A stretch of 20,163 nucleotides of DNA from Muribaculaceae bacterium (GCA_017545095.1 JAFYCU010000098.1:1-20163), one strand, 5' to 3'; numbered from the stretch's first letter, positions 7,738-15,607 are shown. A program made the numbers and translations. Notes: a model not told the origin generated them from the letters alone.

Positions 7738-8289
7738 ATGGCTATCCAAAAATGGACAACACTATCGAGTCGATATTTGATACAGCGTCCGTGGCTCACA
7801 GCACGCGTCGACACCGTGCAGCTGCCCAATGGCGTAATCAACCCCGAGCATTATGTGCTTGAGTATCCCGACTGGGTGAACATCATCGCCATCACCACTG
7901 GCGGCGACATGGTGATGGTGCGGCAATACCGCCATGCCGTTGACGAAGTGCTCGTGGAGCTGTGTGCCGGCATGTGTGAGTCTGGCGAGACGCCCGAGCA
8001 GAGCGCACGGCGTGAACTGCTTGAAGAGACTGGCTACGGCGGCGGCACTTGGCGCGAGGTGATGACCATCGGGCAAAACCCCAGCATCTGCAACAACATC
8101 ACCCACTGCTTTGTGGCGCAGGGGGTGGAGCGTGTTGCCAACCAAGCCCTCGATGAGAGCGAAGACATCGAGGTGCTGCTCATGCCGCAGCGTGAGGTGC
8201 ACGCCATGCTGCGCGACAACAAGATGCTGCAAGCCCTTATGGCTGCACCCCTGTGGCGATATTTCGCCGAGCATCCCCTTGGCGAATGA
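7738..8289 (+). CDS. Nudix hydrolase, ADP-ribose pyrophosphatase-like
   Basis: A 183-residue cytoplasmic Nudix enzyme, expected to cleave a nucleoside diphosphate linked to another group. The Nudix box is perfect: G78, E84, then R92-E93-L94 and E96-E97-T-G99 with canonical spacing. The VRQYRHAVDEVLVEL segment just before the box (residues 61-75) and the E-x-IEVLLMP segment near 140-150 are typical of the ADP-ribose pyrophosphatase (NudF-like) branch. The usual P-A-G before the box is C-A-G here (76-78), a small deviation. The likely substrate is ADP-ribose or a similar nucleotide sugar; specificity cannot be read from sequence. It lies between a terminator stem-loop and the Na/Pi transporter gene, which has its own -7 box, so it is probably monocistronic. 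Confidence 0.9.
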   Translation: MAIQKWTTLSSRYLIQRPWLTARVDTVQLPNGVINPEHYVLEYPDWVNIIAITTGGDMVMVRQYRHAVDEVLVELCAGMCESGETPEQSARRELLEETGYGGGTWREVMTIGQNPSICNNITHCFVAQGVERVANQALDESEDIEVLLMPQREVHAMLRDNKMLQALMAAPLWRYFAEHPLGE

Positions 8290-8351
8290 AGCCTTTGAAG
8301 CTGTAACCACATCGTAACAGCATTTATACATCGTGGTTGTTTATAAGATGT

Positions 8352-8359
8352 TACCTTTG
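8352..8359 (+). promoter_or_regulatory. -7 box upstream of the Na/Pi transporter gene
   Basis: TACCTTTG followed by C matches the Bacteroidetes -7 consensus. It lies 25 bp before the ATG at 8385. No good -33 TTG is at the standard distance. Its position argues that the in-frame TTG at 8337 is not the start codon. Confidence 0.6.
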
Positions 8360-8384
8360 CAACATCATACAATATAGGATTGCA

Positions 8385-10109
8385 ATGGAAACATCCCCCA
8401 ATTACGTGTTTTTGTCGCTCAAGTTGTTGGGTGCCCTATCGTTACTCATCTATGGCATGAAGGTGATGAGCGAGTCGCTGCAAAAGATGGCTGGCTCGCA
8501 TTTGCGTCATGTGATGGGCAAGGTGACAGGCAACCGCATCATGGGCATGCTTACTGGTGTGCTGCTCACCGTGGCGGTTCAGAGTTCGTCGGCCACCACG
8601 GTGATGACCGTGTCGTTTGTCAATGCCGGCCTGCTTACTCTGCTGCAAGCCATCAGCGTGATTATGGGTGCCAATATCGGCACCACGCTGTCGGCATGGA
8701 TTATGTGGGCTGGCTTTTCATTCAATGTCAGCGACCTGGTGTGGCCAGCATTTTTCATAGGCATCATGCTCATCTATGGCCGCAAGCAACGCTATGTGGG
8801 TGACCTGCTCTTTGGTGTGTCGTTTCTACTGTTTGCACTGGGCATGCTCTCGGTCACGGGCAAGGAGATGGATCTGGCACACAACGAAGCTCTGAGCCAT
8901 TTCTTTGGGTCGTTCGACTCGCGCAGTATGCTCACTATCGTACTGTTTCTGGCCATGGGTACAATACTCACATGCATGGTGCAGTCATCGGCCGCAATGA
9001 TGGCCATCACCATGGTGTTGTGTTCGGGCGGAGTGCTCACTATCTTTCAGGGTGTGGCATTGGTGCTGGGCGAAAACATCGGCACCACACTCACCGCCAA
9101 CCTCACCGCACTCACCGGCAACGTACAGGCTCGCCGGGCAGCCATGGCTCACCTGTTGTTCAATGTGTTTGGCGTGATGTGGGTGTTGTTACTGTTCTTT
9201 CCCTTCGTGACGTTCACATGCTCGCTGGTGGGATTCGACCCCTTCGAGGCCACGCCAAGCCCAATGCGCATTTCATTTGCTCTGGCGGCTTTCCACACCA
9301 CATTCAATGTCACCAACATGTTGCTGCTCATCGGTTTCACACCACGCATCCAGCAACTGTGTTGCTGGATTATCAAGGAGAAACCAGCACCCGAAGACAA
9401 GGAGTTCAGACTGAAATATCTTGAAATCGGTGTGATGAAGACCCCTGAGATTTCTGTGTTGCAAGCACAAAAAGAAATAGTGGTGTTCACCGAGCGCGTG
9501 CAGCGCATGTTCACCCTGGTGCGAGAACTGCTTGTGCTGAAAGACAGCAAGCAGTTCGAAGCACAATATGCACGCATACAGAAGTATGAGGAGCTGTGCG
9601 ACAAGATGGAATATGAAATCGCCAACTATCTGGCTCAAGTGAGTCAGGCCCATGTGAGCGACGATACCAAGACTAAGATACGTTCGATGATACGCGAGGT
9701 GGGTGAACTCGAAAGCACTGGCGATGCCTGTCATAACATAGCACGCACCATTAAACGCAAACGTGATGCTGAGCGCGAATTCACCGATGAACAATATGGC
9801 AATCTGTTTCAGATGATGGAGTTGGCCGACGAGAGCCTTATGAACATGAATACAGTGATGCGTGCTCGTCACACCGAAGGCCTCATGGAACAGACACTCA
9901 ACATTGAACGGCGCATCAACACCTTGCGCGACACCCTGCGCGAGCGCAACATTGATGACATCAACCGCCAACGCTACAGTTATGATGTGGGCAGTAGCTA
10001 TGTAGATGTGGTCAACGAGTGTGAAAAGCTTGGCGATTACGTGCTCAACGTGGTTCAGGCCAAACTGGGCTACGACAAGTCGTGGATGACCAATTTGAGC
10101 CCAAATTGA
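8385..10109 (+). CDS. Na/Pi-cotransporter family protein with PhoU-like C-terminal domain
   Basis: A 574-residue inner-membrane protein of the NptA/YjbB type, which couples phosphate movement to sodium. Two inverted Na_Pi_cotrans repeats are visible, each with the QSS signature: QSSSATT at residues 66-72 and QSSAAMM at 200-206. They are paired with GANIGTTL (95-102) and GENIGTTL (229-236). Multiple hydrophobic helices fill residues 10-325. From about 345 to the end the protein is helical and charged, like the PhoU-related cytoplasmic domains fused to this family. The start at ATG 8385 is preferred to the upstream TTG because a -7 box lies between them. YjbB-type members can export phosphate, so direction is uncertain. 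The two-component system follows 94 bp downstream with its own promoter. Confidence 0.92.
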   Translation: METSPNYVFLSLKLLGALSLLIYGMKVMSESLQKMAGSHLRHVMGKVTGNRIMGMLTGVLLTVAVQSSSATTVMTVSFVNAGLLTLLQAISVIMGANIGTTLSAWIMWAGFSFNVSDLVWPAFFIGIMLIYGRKQRYVGDLLFGVSFLLFALGMLSVTGKEMDLAHNEALSHFFGSFDSRSMLTIVLFLAMGTILTCMVQSSAAMMAITMVLCSGGVLTIFQGVALVLGENIGTTLTANLTALTGNVQARRAAMAHLLFNVFGVMWVLLLFFPFVTFTCSLVGFDPFEATPSPMRISFALAAFHTTFNVTNMLLLIGFTPRIQQLCCWIIKEKPAPEDKEFRLKYLEIGVMKTPEISVLQAQKEIVVFTERVQRMFTLVRELLVLKDSKQFEAQYARIQKYEELCDKMEYEIANYLAQVSQAHVSDDTKTKIRSMIREVGELESTGDACHNIARTIKRKRDAEREFTDEQYGNLFQMMELADESLMNMNTVMRARHTEGLMEQTLNIERRINTLRDTLRERNIDDINRQRYSYDVGSSYVDVVNECEKLGDYVLNVVQAKLGYDKSWMTNLSPN

Positions 10110-10167
10110 TGATAATTCATGTTTTGCTGGCAAGGCAGGCTCTCTCGACAGTCGACCGCGCTACTAC

Positions 10168-10198
10168 TTGCGTATCTTGAATAAAATGATTACCTTTG
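10168..10198 (+). promoter_or_regulatory. Promoter of the two-component operon, abutting the start codon
   Basis: TTG (10168-10170), a 20-nt spacer and TACCTTTG (10191-10198) form a near-ideal Bacteroidetes promoter. Only four bases separate the -7 box from the ATG at 10203, so transcription would begin at or next to the start codon and the mRNA would be leaderless or nearly so. Confidence 0.8.
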
Positions 10199-10202
10199 CG
10201 GC

Positions 10203-10892
10203 ATGAATACGAAGAAACGAATCCTTGTAGTTGATGACGAGCGTGACCTGTGCGACATCTTGCAGGTTAATCTTGAGTCACTTGGCTATGAGGTCAAGAC
10301 CGCGTTGTCGGCCGACGAGGCTTTGGACATGTCGCCCGAATGTTACGACCTGCTGTTGCTTGATGTGATGATGGATGGTATGTCGGGATTTGAGCTGTCG
10401 CGGATGCTCAAAGACAACCCTGCCACATCTGATCTGCCCATTATCTTCATCACCGCGCGCGACAGCGAACAGGACCTGCAACATGGCTTTGAGGCCGGTG
10501 GCGACGACTATGTGACCAAGCCCTTCTCGCTGCGTGAGATACAAGCTCGCGTGAGGACGGTGTTAGCACGCACAGCGGTGACGTCATCGACACTCAACCA
10601 CGAGGGGCTGCGCTTGGACCTCACCGGACGGTCGCTAACCATCGATGGCAAGCCTGAGGCCATCACCCCCATCGAGTTCGGCCTGTTGCATCTGCTGATG
10701 GCTCACGACGGACAAGTGTTCACGCGCCAGCAACTCATCGAGCAGGTGTGGCCAAAAGGCACTGTGGTCACAAATCGCACCATCGATGTCAACATCACCC
10801 GGCTGCGCAAAAAACTCGGTCCTTATGCCGCCTGTGTGGCAACACGAGTGGGATTTGGCTATTATTTCAATCGTTATGAACAAGCTGACTGA
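10203..10892 (+). CDS. OmpR/PhoB-family response regulator (RprY-like)
   Basis: A 229-residue two-domain regulator. The receiver (about 5-120) has the acidic pair D11-D12, phospho-acceptor D54 in LLLDVMMDGMSG, T84 and K106 in TKPFS. The winged-helix DNA-binding domain (about 130-225) has the typical TPIEFGLLHLL, RQQLIEQVW and RTIDVNITRLRKKLG segments. The ATG at 10203 gives a normal N-terminus (KKRILVVDDE) and there is no alternative Met before the receiver. The stop codon overlaps the kinase gene by 17 bp, so the two are translationally coupled. The domain layout and pairing resemble RprY of Bacteroides, but the regulon cannot be read from this window. Confidence 0.93.
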   Translation: MNTKKRILVVDDERDLCDILQVNLESLGYEVKTALSADEALDMSPECYDLLLLDVMMDGMSGFELSRMLKDNPATSDLPIIFITARDSEQDLQHGFEAGGDDYVTKPFSLREIQARVRTVLARTAVTSSTLNHEGLRLDLTGRSLTIDGKPEAITPIEFGLLHLLMAHDGQVFTRQQLIEQVWPKGTVVTNRTIDVNITRLRKKLGPYAACVATRVGFGYYFNRYEQAD

Positions 10893-11796
10893 GGGCAAAC
10901 GCATGTGGCTGGGAGTAATCTCACTGTTTGCCGTCTTTGCCTTGGTTTTCATCATCTTTGAGGACTTTGACCGCAACCGTTTCAGTGTGCTCGACAAGGC
11001 CGTGGAGTGGCATCTGCTGGGATTTGCAATGGTGGTGGTGCTGGTTGTGGGTGTGGTACTGCGACATTATGGACGTCTCATGGATCAGCGCATCAGCGAG
11101 GAACAGTCGCGCAAACAGCTCATCATGCGCCGCGAACTCACGCAGAATATAGCCCACGAGCTCAAAACCCCTGTGGCTGTGATTCAGGGCTATATGGAAA
11201 CGTTGCAGTCGCAGCCCAACCTCGACGAGGCCACGCGGCAGCGTTTTGTGGATCGTTGTTTAGCGCAGTCAAAACGACTCACCGCGTTGCTCCAGGACAT
11301 AGGCACGCTCAACCGCATGGACTTCGCCACCGACCTCATCACCACCGAGCGCGTTAACGTGGCCGATGTGCTCGATGAAATCATCCACGACACCGCTGCT
11401 ACGCTCGCCAATCGCGAGATGTCGCTCCGCATCGAGGTGCCATCGCAGTTCGAAGTCACAGGCAATACACAGCTGCTCTACAGCATTTTCCGCAACCTGA
11501 TCGACAATGCTGTGCTCTATGCAGGCAAGGGCACCGAGGTGCACATCACAGCCCACGACCTTGGAGACAGATGGCATGTGGTGGTTGAGGACAATGGGGT
11601 GGGGGTGGCACAGCAACACCTGCCCCGACTTTTTGAACGCTTCTACCGCGTGGACAAAGGACGTAGTCGCCAGATGGGGGGCACTGGACTCGGATTGTCG
11701 ATAGTGAAAAACGCCGTGCAGCTCCACGGAGGCACCATCGCCGCTTCGGCACGCCCGGGTGGCGGACTCAAGCTCGACTTCGACCTAAGAAAATGA
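10876..11796 (+). CDS. Membrane sensor histidine kinase, partner of the response regulator
   Basis: A 306-residue kinase read from ATG 10876, which overlaps the end of the regulator gene. A longer in-frame start at 10786 would add 30 residues lying wholly inside the regulator gene, and was not chosen. Two transmembrane helices (about 11-28 and 48-66) enclose a loop of only ~19 residues, so ligand sensing in a periplasmic domain is unlikely. HisKA follows with H94 in NIAHELKTPVAV. The HATPase domain shows an N-box (N207-L-I-D-N211), DNGVG (239-243) and GGTGLGL (268-274). There is no HAMP, PAS or receiver domain. It probably phosphorylates D54 of the adjacent regulator. Confidence 0.92.
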   Translation: MNKLTEGKRMWLGVISLFAVFALVFIIFEDFDRNRFSVLDKAVEWHLLGFAMVVVLVVGVVLRHYGRLMDQRISEEQSRKQLIMRRELTQNIAHELKTPVAVIQGYMETLQSQPNLDEATRQRFVDRCLAQSKRLTALLQDIGTLNRMDFATDLITTERVNVADVLDEIIHDTAATLANREMSLRIEVPSQFEVTGNTQLLYSIFRNLIDNAVLYAGKGTEVHITAHDLGDRWHVVVEDNGVGVAQQHLPRLFERFYRVDKGRSRQMGGTGLGLSIVKNAVQLHGGTIAASARPGGGLKLDFDLRK

Positions 11797-11819
11797 GTTG
11801 GTTTTAGAACACACCAACA

Positions 11820-11854
11820 TGCTTTGGAATGCAACAAAGCGGCATCCCAAAGCA
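11820..11854. terminator. Stem-loop between convergent genes
   Basis: Thirteen-base arms 11820-11832 (TGCTTTGGAATGC) and 11842-11854 (GCATCCCAAAGCA) pair with one mismatch around a 9-nt loop. They lie between the convergent ends of the kinase and flavodoxin genes. No strong T-run follows on either strand, so terminator function is likely from position but not proven. Confidence 0.5.
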
Positions 11855-11886
11855 CGACAATATGCATCATAGCACGAAAGTGTATC

Positions 11887-12465
11887 CTAATTCTTGTTCT
11901 CCTCCACCCACAGCTTGAGCGAGTCGGCGGGGGTGTTGTTGAGCAGTCGTCCAGGCCGCCAGTTCACGGCGGGGTAGGAGGCTTGCAAGTCGGCACATGC
12001 CTTGTCGATAGTACTGCCACCCGATGTGGCGAACGGAATCACCGTCTTGCCCTTCAAGTCGCAGCTCTCGATAAACGTATTGATGATGGTGGGTGCGGTG
12101 TACCACCAGATGGGAAATCCCACATAGATAATCTCGTAGTCGCCCGGATTGATTGCGCCGGGCCTGATTGCCGGACGCGAGGCTGGGTCTTTCATCTCCA
12201 CCGAACTGCGCGACAGACTGTCGTGCCAGTCCAAGTCGGCTGCGGTGTAGGGTTGTTCAGGGGTGATTTCCATCAAGTCGGCACCGGCTATCTGTGCCAG
12301 CTGCTCGGCAACACCCTTGGTCACGCCCGAGGCCGAGAAATAGGCCACCAGTGTATTGCTCTTCTTCATTGCGTTTTGATTTTGTTGGTCATTGTTGTTC
12401 TTTGATGTGCAAGCCATGAGTGTCACGGCCAGAATGCCCATCATGATAAATGCAATCTTTCTCAT
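11887..12465 (-). CDS. Flavodoxin-like lipoprotein
   Basis: A 192-residue protein with a lipoprotein signal peptide: hydrophobic residues 5-18 and lipobox LMAC with C19. A short N/Q/K-rich linker (21-35) leads into a flavodoxin fold. The FMN phosphate-binding loop is S44-A-S-G-V-T49 after VAYF. The central [12 protein letters not shown] segment (114-125) is typical of the isoprenoid-quinone/WrbA-distant flavodoxins common in Bacteroidales. The flavodoxin therefore seems to be anchored outside the cytoplasm, or at least targeted there. An internal Met at residue 33 ([12 protein letters not shown]) would give a classical cytosolic flavodoxin, so dual or misassigned starts are possible. Redox partners are not visible nearby. 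Confidence 0.88.
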   Translation of the reverse strand: MRKIAFIMMGILAVTLMACTSKNNNDQQNQNAMKKSNTLVAYFSASGVTKGVAEQLAQIAGADLMEITPEQPYTAADLDWHDSLSRSSVEMKDPASRPAIRPGAINPGDYEIIYVGFPIWWYTAPTIINTFIESCDLKGKTVIPFATSGGSTIDKACADLQASYPAVNWRPGRLLNNTPADSLKLWVEENKN

Positions 12466-12495
12466 TACTGTTGATTTTGGATTTGGATTTAGCGT

Positions 12496-12650
12496 TTAAA
12501 AGTTCAGGTCACACTCCTGTATGAGCCATTCGTCGATGGTGCGAGTGTCGGGGCTGATGTTGATGGCCAGCTGGCGCACGGGTCATCCGTCGTGTCGGTA
12601 CTTGGCGGCGTAATCCTTGCGCCGGAGCTGCTCCATGGCCAGCCTCCTGA
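12496..12650 (-). pseudogene. C-terminal remnant of an AAA-ATPase/PD-(D/E)XK family gene
   Basis: Read on the minus strand, the frame gives MEQLRRKDYAAKYRHDG, a stop (TGA at 12585-12583), then PVRQLAINISPDTRTIDEW and a natural stop at 12498-12496. This matches the tail of the widespread Bacteroidales ATP-binding/PDDEXK_9 proteins, whose ends commonly read like Q...KDYA...DGRPV...G(I/V)NFS...R.IDEW. The in-frame TGA sits where an arginine (CGA) is expected, so a single C-to-T change explains it. The rest of the gene (several hundred codons) is absent upstream, where the sequence turns AT-rich. The remnant lies between the flavodoxin gene and a -7 box. The match is from memory of the family; no search was run. 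Confidence 0.7.
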
Positions 12651-12667
12651 TTGCTTGATTTAGGCTG

Positions 12668-12675
12668 CAAATATA
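12668..12675 (-). promoter_or_regulatory. Candidate -7 box upstream of the remnant and flavodoxin gene
   Basis: TATATTTG on the minus strand (followed by C) fits TAnnTTTG. No -33 TTG is at the right distance. If active, the transcript would run through the gene remnant (~200 nt) into the flavodoxin gene. Confidence 0.4.
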
Positions 12676-12911
12676 GCTAATTATTTCGACATTGCAGTTA
12701 TAATTTCAACAAAAAGGATCCACAATGGTATGCACACATGATGTGCCATGAGAAAAATATCCGCTGCCAACGCTCATGCCCAATGGCGCAATAGGCGAGT
12801 GTTCCCTATGCTTGTCGAGCAATAGTCAACCTTTCCAATCGCCATTCATTATTTATTGTTAATAATTGAATGATGGCAAGACCATGAGTAAAAAAATCAT
12901 GTCTTTTTTCG
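12676..12911. other. AT-rich intergenic stretch without a gene
   Basis: No open frame of note was found. There is an imperfect AT-rich inverted sequence around 12844-12872 (TTCATTATT...AATAATTGAA). I see no gene, and no clear further feature. Confidence 0.5.
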
Positions 12912-12919
12912 TAAATTTG
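12912..12919 (+). promoter_or_regulatory. Candidate -7 box of the S9 peptidase gene
   Basis: TAAATTTG followed by CGG matches the -7 consensus and lies 38 bp before the ATG at 12958. The -33 TTG is not evident; the upstream sequence is A- and T-rich. Confidence 0.5.
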
Positions 12920-12957
12920 CGGCTGAAATTCCAAACAACGTAAATTTCCTTATCGAA

Positions 12958-15024
12958 ATGAAGAACAAGACATTGGTTTTAGCCCTTGCGTGTGCTTTGC
13001 CACTGGGCGTGATGGCACAAAAGCGTGCGGTGACCATCCGCGACGTGTATCGTATCACCAGTGTGAACGGCGTGGCGTTGTCGCCCGATGCAAAACGCAT
13101 CGTCTATTCCGCCGGAAACACCAGCCTGCAAACGCTTAAGAGCAACCGCCGCATTGTGGTGGCCGACTGCAACGGCGGCAACGCCACCGACATCGTGGTG
13201 TCGGAAAACTGCGCCAGCCCCATGTGGAGCACCGATGGCCGAAGCGTGTACTATACCGACATGGGTACCGACAGCACTGCCATGCAGCTGTACGTCTATG
13301 ACCTCTCGACTCGCGAGAGCCGTGCCCTCACCAGCTACGCTCTAGGTGTGGCCGACGGTGTGGTGTCGCCCGATGGGCGCTATGTGGCTTTTTCGGCCGA
13401 GGTTTACCCTGAGTTTGGTGCCGATGCCGAGCGTACCATGGCTCGCCGCAAGTCCAAAGACACCGGGCGTGTGCAGGCGCATCTAGCCGATAGCCTGCTC
13501 TACCGTCACTGGACTGAATATGCCGATGGCCGTGTCACACACCTCATGGTGTGCGACCTGGGCAGCGGCGAAGTCACCGATGTCACCCCTGGCACGCAAA
13601 CGCTGCTGTTCACCCCCAGCGGCGACCGACTCTTTGCCTGGTCGCCCGACAGCCGCGAACTGTGCTACGTGTCGAACCACGACAGCCACCCCGAAGCCTC
13701 GACCAACGCCGACCTGTGGCTCGTGCCGGTGACCGGTGGCACGGCACGATGCATCACCAGCGGCAACAAGGCTTGGGATGGTACGCCGCTCTACAGCCCC
13801 GACGGGCGTTATATCGCCTATCGCAGCCAAGCCATTCCGGGATATGAGAGCGACTGCTTCCGGCTTTCCATCTACGACCGTCAGCAGGGCACCCATCGCG
13901 TGCTCACTGGCCACTTCGACAACTGGGTGGAGGACTTTGCCTGGAGTGCCGACAGCCGCACCATCTATTTCAATGCCGACGTGAACGGCTACATGCCCAT
14001 CTATCAAACCACCCTCGACGGTCGCATCACCCGTCTGGTGCCCGATGTGGTGGCGGGCAGTGTGGTCACCGACTCGCGTGGCACATTCTTCTTCACCTCG
14101 AGCACCACAGGGAAACCCATCGCGCTCTACCGCCACGACACCAAGCAACGCCGCACCACGCAGCTCACCCACTACAACGATGCCCTCGAGGCCGAGGTGG
14201 ACTTCCGCCCGTCGGAGGTGATGTGGGTGCGCGGGGCAGGTGGCGACAGCGTTCAGTGCTTTATCGTCAAGCCCCACGGTTTCGATCCCTCCAAGCACTA
14301 TCCACTGGTGATGAACGTGCACGGTGGTCCGCAAATGCAGTGGATGAACAGTTTCCGTGCCGACTGGCAGGTGTATCCCGGTGCAGGCTATGTGGTGGCC
14401 TATCCCAATCCTCACGGCAGCACTGGCCGTGGACAGGCGTTTTGCGCAGCAATCTCGGGCGACTGGGGAGGCAAGGTTTTTGAAGATGTGATGCTCGTGG
14501 CCGATGCTTTGGAGCAGCTGCCCTATGTCGATCCCGACCGCATGGCAGCCATGGGGTGGAGCTATGGCGGCTACATGATGAACTGGATTCAGGGGCACAC
14601 CCGGCGGTTCAAATGCCTGGCCTCGATGATGGGTCTCTACGACGTGCCATCGATGTGGGGCACCACCGAAGAGCTGTGGTTCCCCAACCACGAGTTTAAC
14701 GGACAGCCGTGGAACAGCGACCTATACCAAAAGTGGAACCCTGCAGCATATAGCAGGCAATTTGCCACCCCCACGCTCATTCTCACGGGCGAGCGCGACT
14801 ACCGTGTGAGCTACACACAGAGCTTGCAATACTTCAACACACTCCAAACAATGGGCATTCCCAGCCGACTGATTGTGTTCTCTAACGACGGGCACTGGCC
14901 GAGCAACATGCGCTCGATGCCGGTCTATTACAATGCGCATCTGGAGTGGTTCCACCGCTGGCTCGGTGGTGACCCCGCACCCTGGGACACCCAAATGATG
15001 ATCAACAACGAGGTGGAATACTGA
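12958..15024 (+). CDS. Secreted S9-family peptidase (DPP5/acylaminoacyl-peptidase type)
   Basis: A 688-residue periplasmic or secreted serine peptidase. A signal peptide covers residues 1-20 (ending VMA). An N-terminal beta-propeller (about 30-410) shows repeated blade motifs such as LSPDAKRIVY, VSPDGRYVAF and YSPDGRYIAYRS. The alpha/beta-hydrolase domain (about 430-670) holds nucleophile S535 in GWSYGGYM, D614 in GERDYRV and H646 in SNDGHWPSN. The HGGPQMQW motif (455-462) probably forms the oxyanion side. Length and the GHW motif resemble the DPP5 (S9C) peptidases of Porphyromonas and relatives, which remove dipeptides from peptides for uptake. That fits an amino-acid-fermenting or peptide-using gut bacterium and complements the C10 protease upstream, though the two are not linked in an operon. 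Confidence 0.92.
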   Translation: MKNKTLVLALACALPLGVMAQKRAVTIRDVYRITSVNGVALSPDAKRIVYSAGNTSLQTLKSNRRIVVADCNGGNATDIVVSENCASPMWSTDGRSVYYTDMGTDSTAMQLYVYDLSTRESRALTSYALGVADGVVSPDGRYVAFSAEVYPEFGADAERTMARRKSKDTGRVQAHLADSLLYRHWTEYADGRVTHLMVCDLGSGEVTDVTPGTQTLLFTPSGDRLFAWSPDSRELCYVSNHDSHPEASTNADLWLVPVTGGTARCITSGNKAWDGTPLYSPDGRYIAYRSQAIPGYESDCFRLSIYDRQQGTHRVLTGHFDNWVEDFAWSADSRTIYFNADVNGYMPIYQTTLDGRITRLVPDVVAGSVVTDSRGTFFFTSSTTGKPIALYRHDTKQRRTTQLTHYNDALEAEVDFRPSEVMWVRGAGGDSVQCFIVKPHGFDPSKHYPLVMNVHGGPQMQWMNSFRADWQVYPGAGYVVAYPNPHGSTGRGQAFCAAISGDWGGKVFEDVMLVADALEQLPYVDPDRMAAMGWSYGGYMMNWIQGHTRRFKCLASMMGLYDVPSMWGTTEELWFPNHEFNGQPWNSDLYQKWNPAAYSRQFATPTLILTGERDYRVSYTQSLQYFNTLQTMGIPSRLIVFSNDGHWPSNMRSMPVYYNAHLEWFHRWLGGDPAPWDTQMMINNEVEY

Positions 15025-15077
15025 GGAGTTGTATTAATGCATCATCAACGTGATGCTCTGTAGCACGCGTAAGCAAT

Positions 15078-15122
15078 CTTGCATCTCGCATCTCGCATCT
15101 TGCATCTCGCATCTTGCATCTT
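15078..15122 (+). repeat. 7-bp tandem repeat (CTYGCAT) upstream of the GAF-domain gene
   Basis: Six contiguous copies of CTTGCAT or CTCGCAT (15078-15119) and a partial seventh end 5 bp before the ATG at 15128. The copy order is T, C, C, T, C, T at the variable base. Short perfect tandem arrays in this position can change length by slippage and so alter leader length or spacing to a promoter. Confidence 0.9.
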
Positions 15123-15127
15123 ATATT

Positions 15128-15592
15128 ATGAATAAAGAAGAATGTTATAAGCTATTGGTTGAGCAAGTGCGTGCTCTGACCGAGGGTGAGGACGATGCCG
15201 TGTCGGTGATGGCCAACGTGTCGGCCGCCATCCACCATGCCATGGGGTTCTGGTGGACCGGCTTCTACGTCGAGCGCGATGGCGTGCTGCGTCTGGGGCC
15301 GTTTCAGGGTCCTGTGGCCTGCACACGCATCGCCCGTGGGCGCGGCGTGTGTGGCACGGCTCTCGAACGCGGCCGAACCATCGTGGTACCCGATGTGGAG
15401 CTGTTTCCTGGGCACATCGCCTGCAGCAGCGAGTCGCGCTCCGAGATCGTGGTACCCCTGCTCGACACACACGGAGTGCCGCGTGCCGTGCTCGACATCG
15501 ACAGCCGCGAACTGAACACCTTCGACAACACCGACCAGAGCTACCTTGAGCAAATTGCCCAAATCGTGGCTCCTGTTATATGTCAATCTTGA
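15128..15592 (+). CDS. GAF-domain free methionine-R-sulfoxide reductase
   Basis: A 154-residue cytoplasmic enzyme of the fRMsr (MsrC/YebR) family, which reduces free methionine-R-sulfoxide using thioredoxin. The single GAF domain carries the family cysteines C65 (GPVACTRI), C75 (GRGVCGTA) and C99 (FPGHIACS), plus WTGFY near 43-47. The family usually has D after HIAC; here it is S100, a small departure near the active site. The ATG at 15128 is chosen because the longer frame from 15050 would translate the tandem repeat. It lies 15 bp before fmt, so the two are probably co-transcribed. Confidence 0.9.
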   Translation: MNKEECYKLLVEQVRALTEGEDDAVSVMANVSAAIHHAMGFWWTGFYVERDGVLRLGPFQGPVACTRIARGRGVCGTALERGRTIVVPDVELFPGHIACSSESRSEIVVPLLDTHGVPRAVLDIDSRELNTFDNTDQSYLEQIAQIVAPVICQS

Positions 15593-15607
15593 CAAAAAAT
15601 ATCAGTT

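Noticed and set aside
8305..8338. AACCAC/GTGGTT inverted pair after the Nudix gene as a terminator
   Set aside because: Only 6 bp of stem around a 22-nt loop and no T-run; too weak to call.
8337..8384. TTG-initiated extension of the Na/Pi transporter
   Set aside because: A -7 box (8352-8359) lies within it, and the extra residues are not family-like.
9273..10133. 286-codon minus-strand frame opposite the Na/Pi transporter
   Set aside because: A shadow; the plus-strand gene carries both QSS repeats and a PhoU-like tail.
10786..10875. 30-residue N-terminal extension of the histidine kinase
   Set aside because: It lies inside the response-regulator gene in another frame; the ATG at 10876 gives the usual short overlap and N-terminus.
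13483..14691. 402-codon minus-strand frame inside the S9 peptidase gene
   Set aside because: A shadow frame over an intact, recognisable peptidase; the H/V/G-rich product has no motifs.
15039..15056. Short hairpin GCATCA/TGATGC after the S9 peptidase gene
   Set aside because: A six-bp stem without a T-run; likely chance.
15050..15127. Extended start of the GAF-domain protein reading through the tandem repeat
   Set aside because: It would encode a repeated SCISHLA-like peptide from the DNA array; the family starts near the ATG at 15128.
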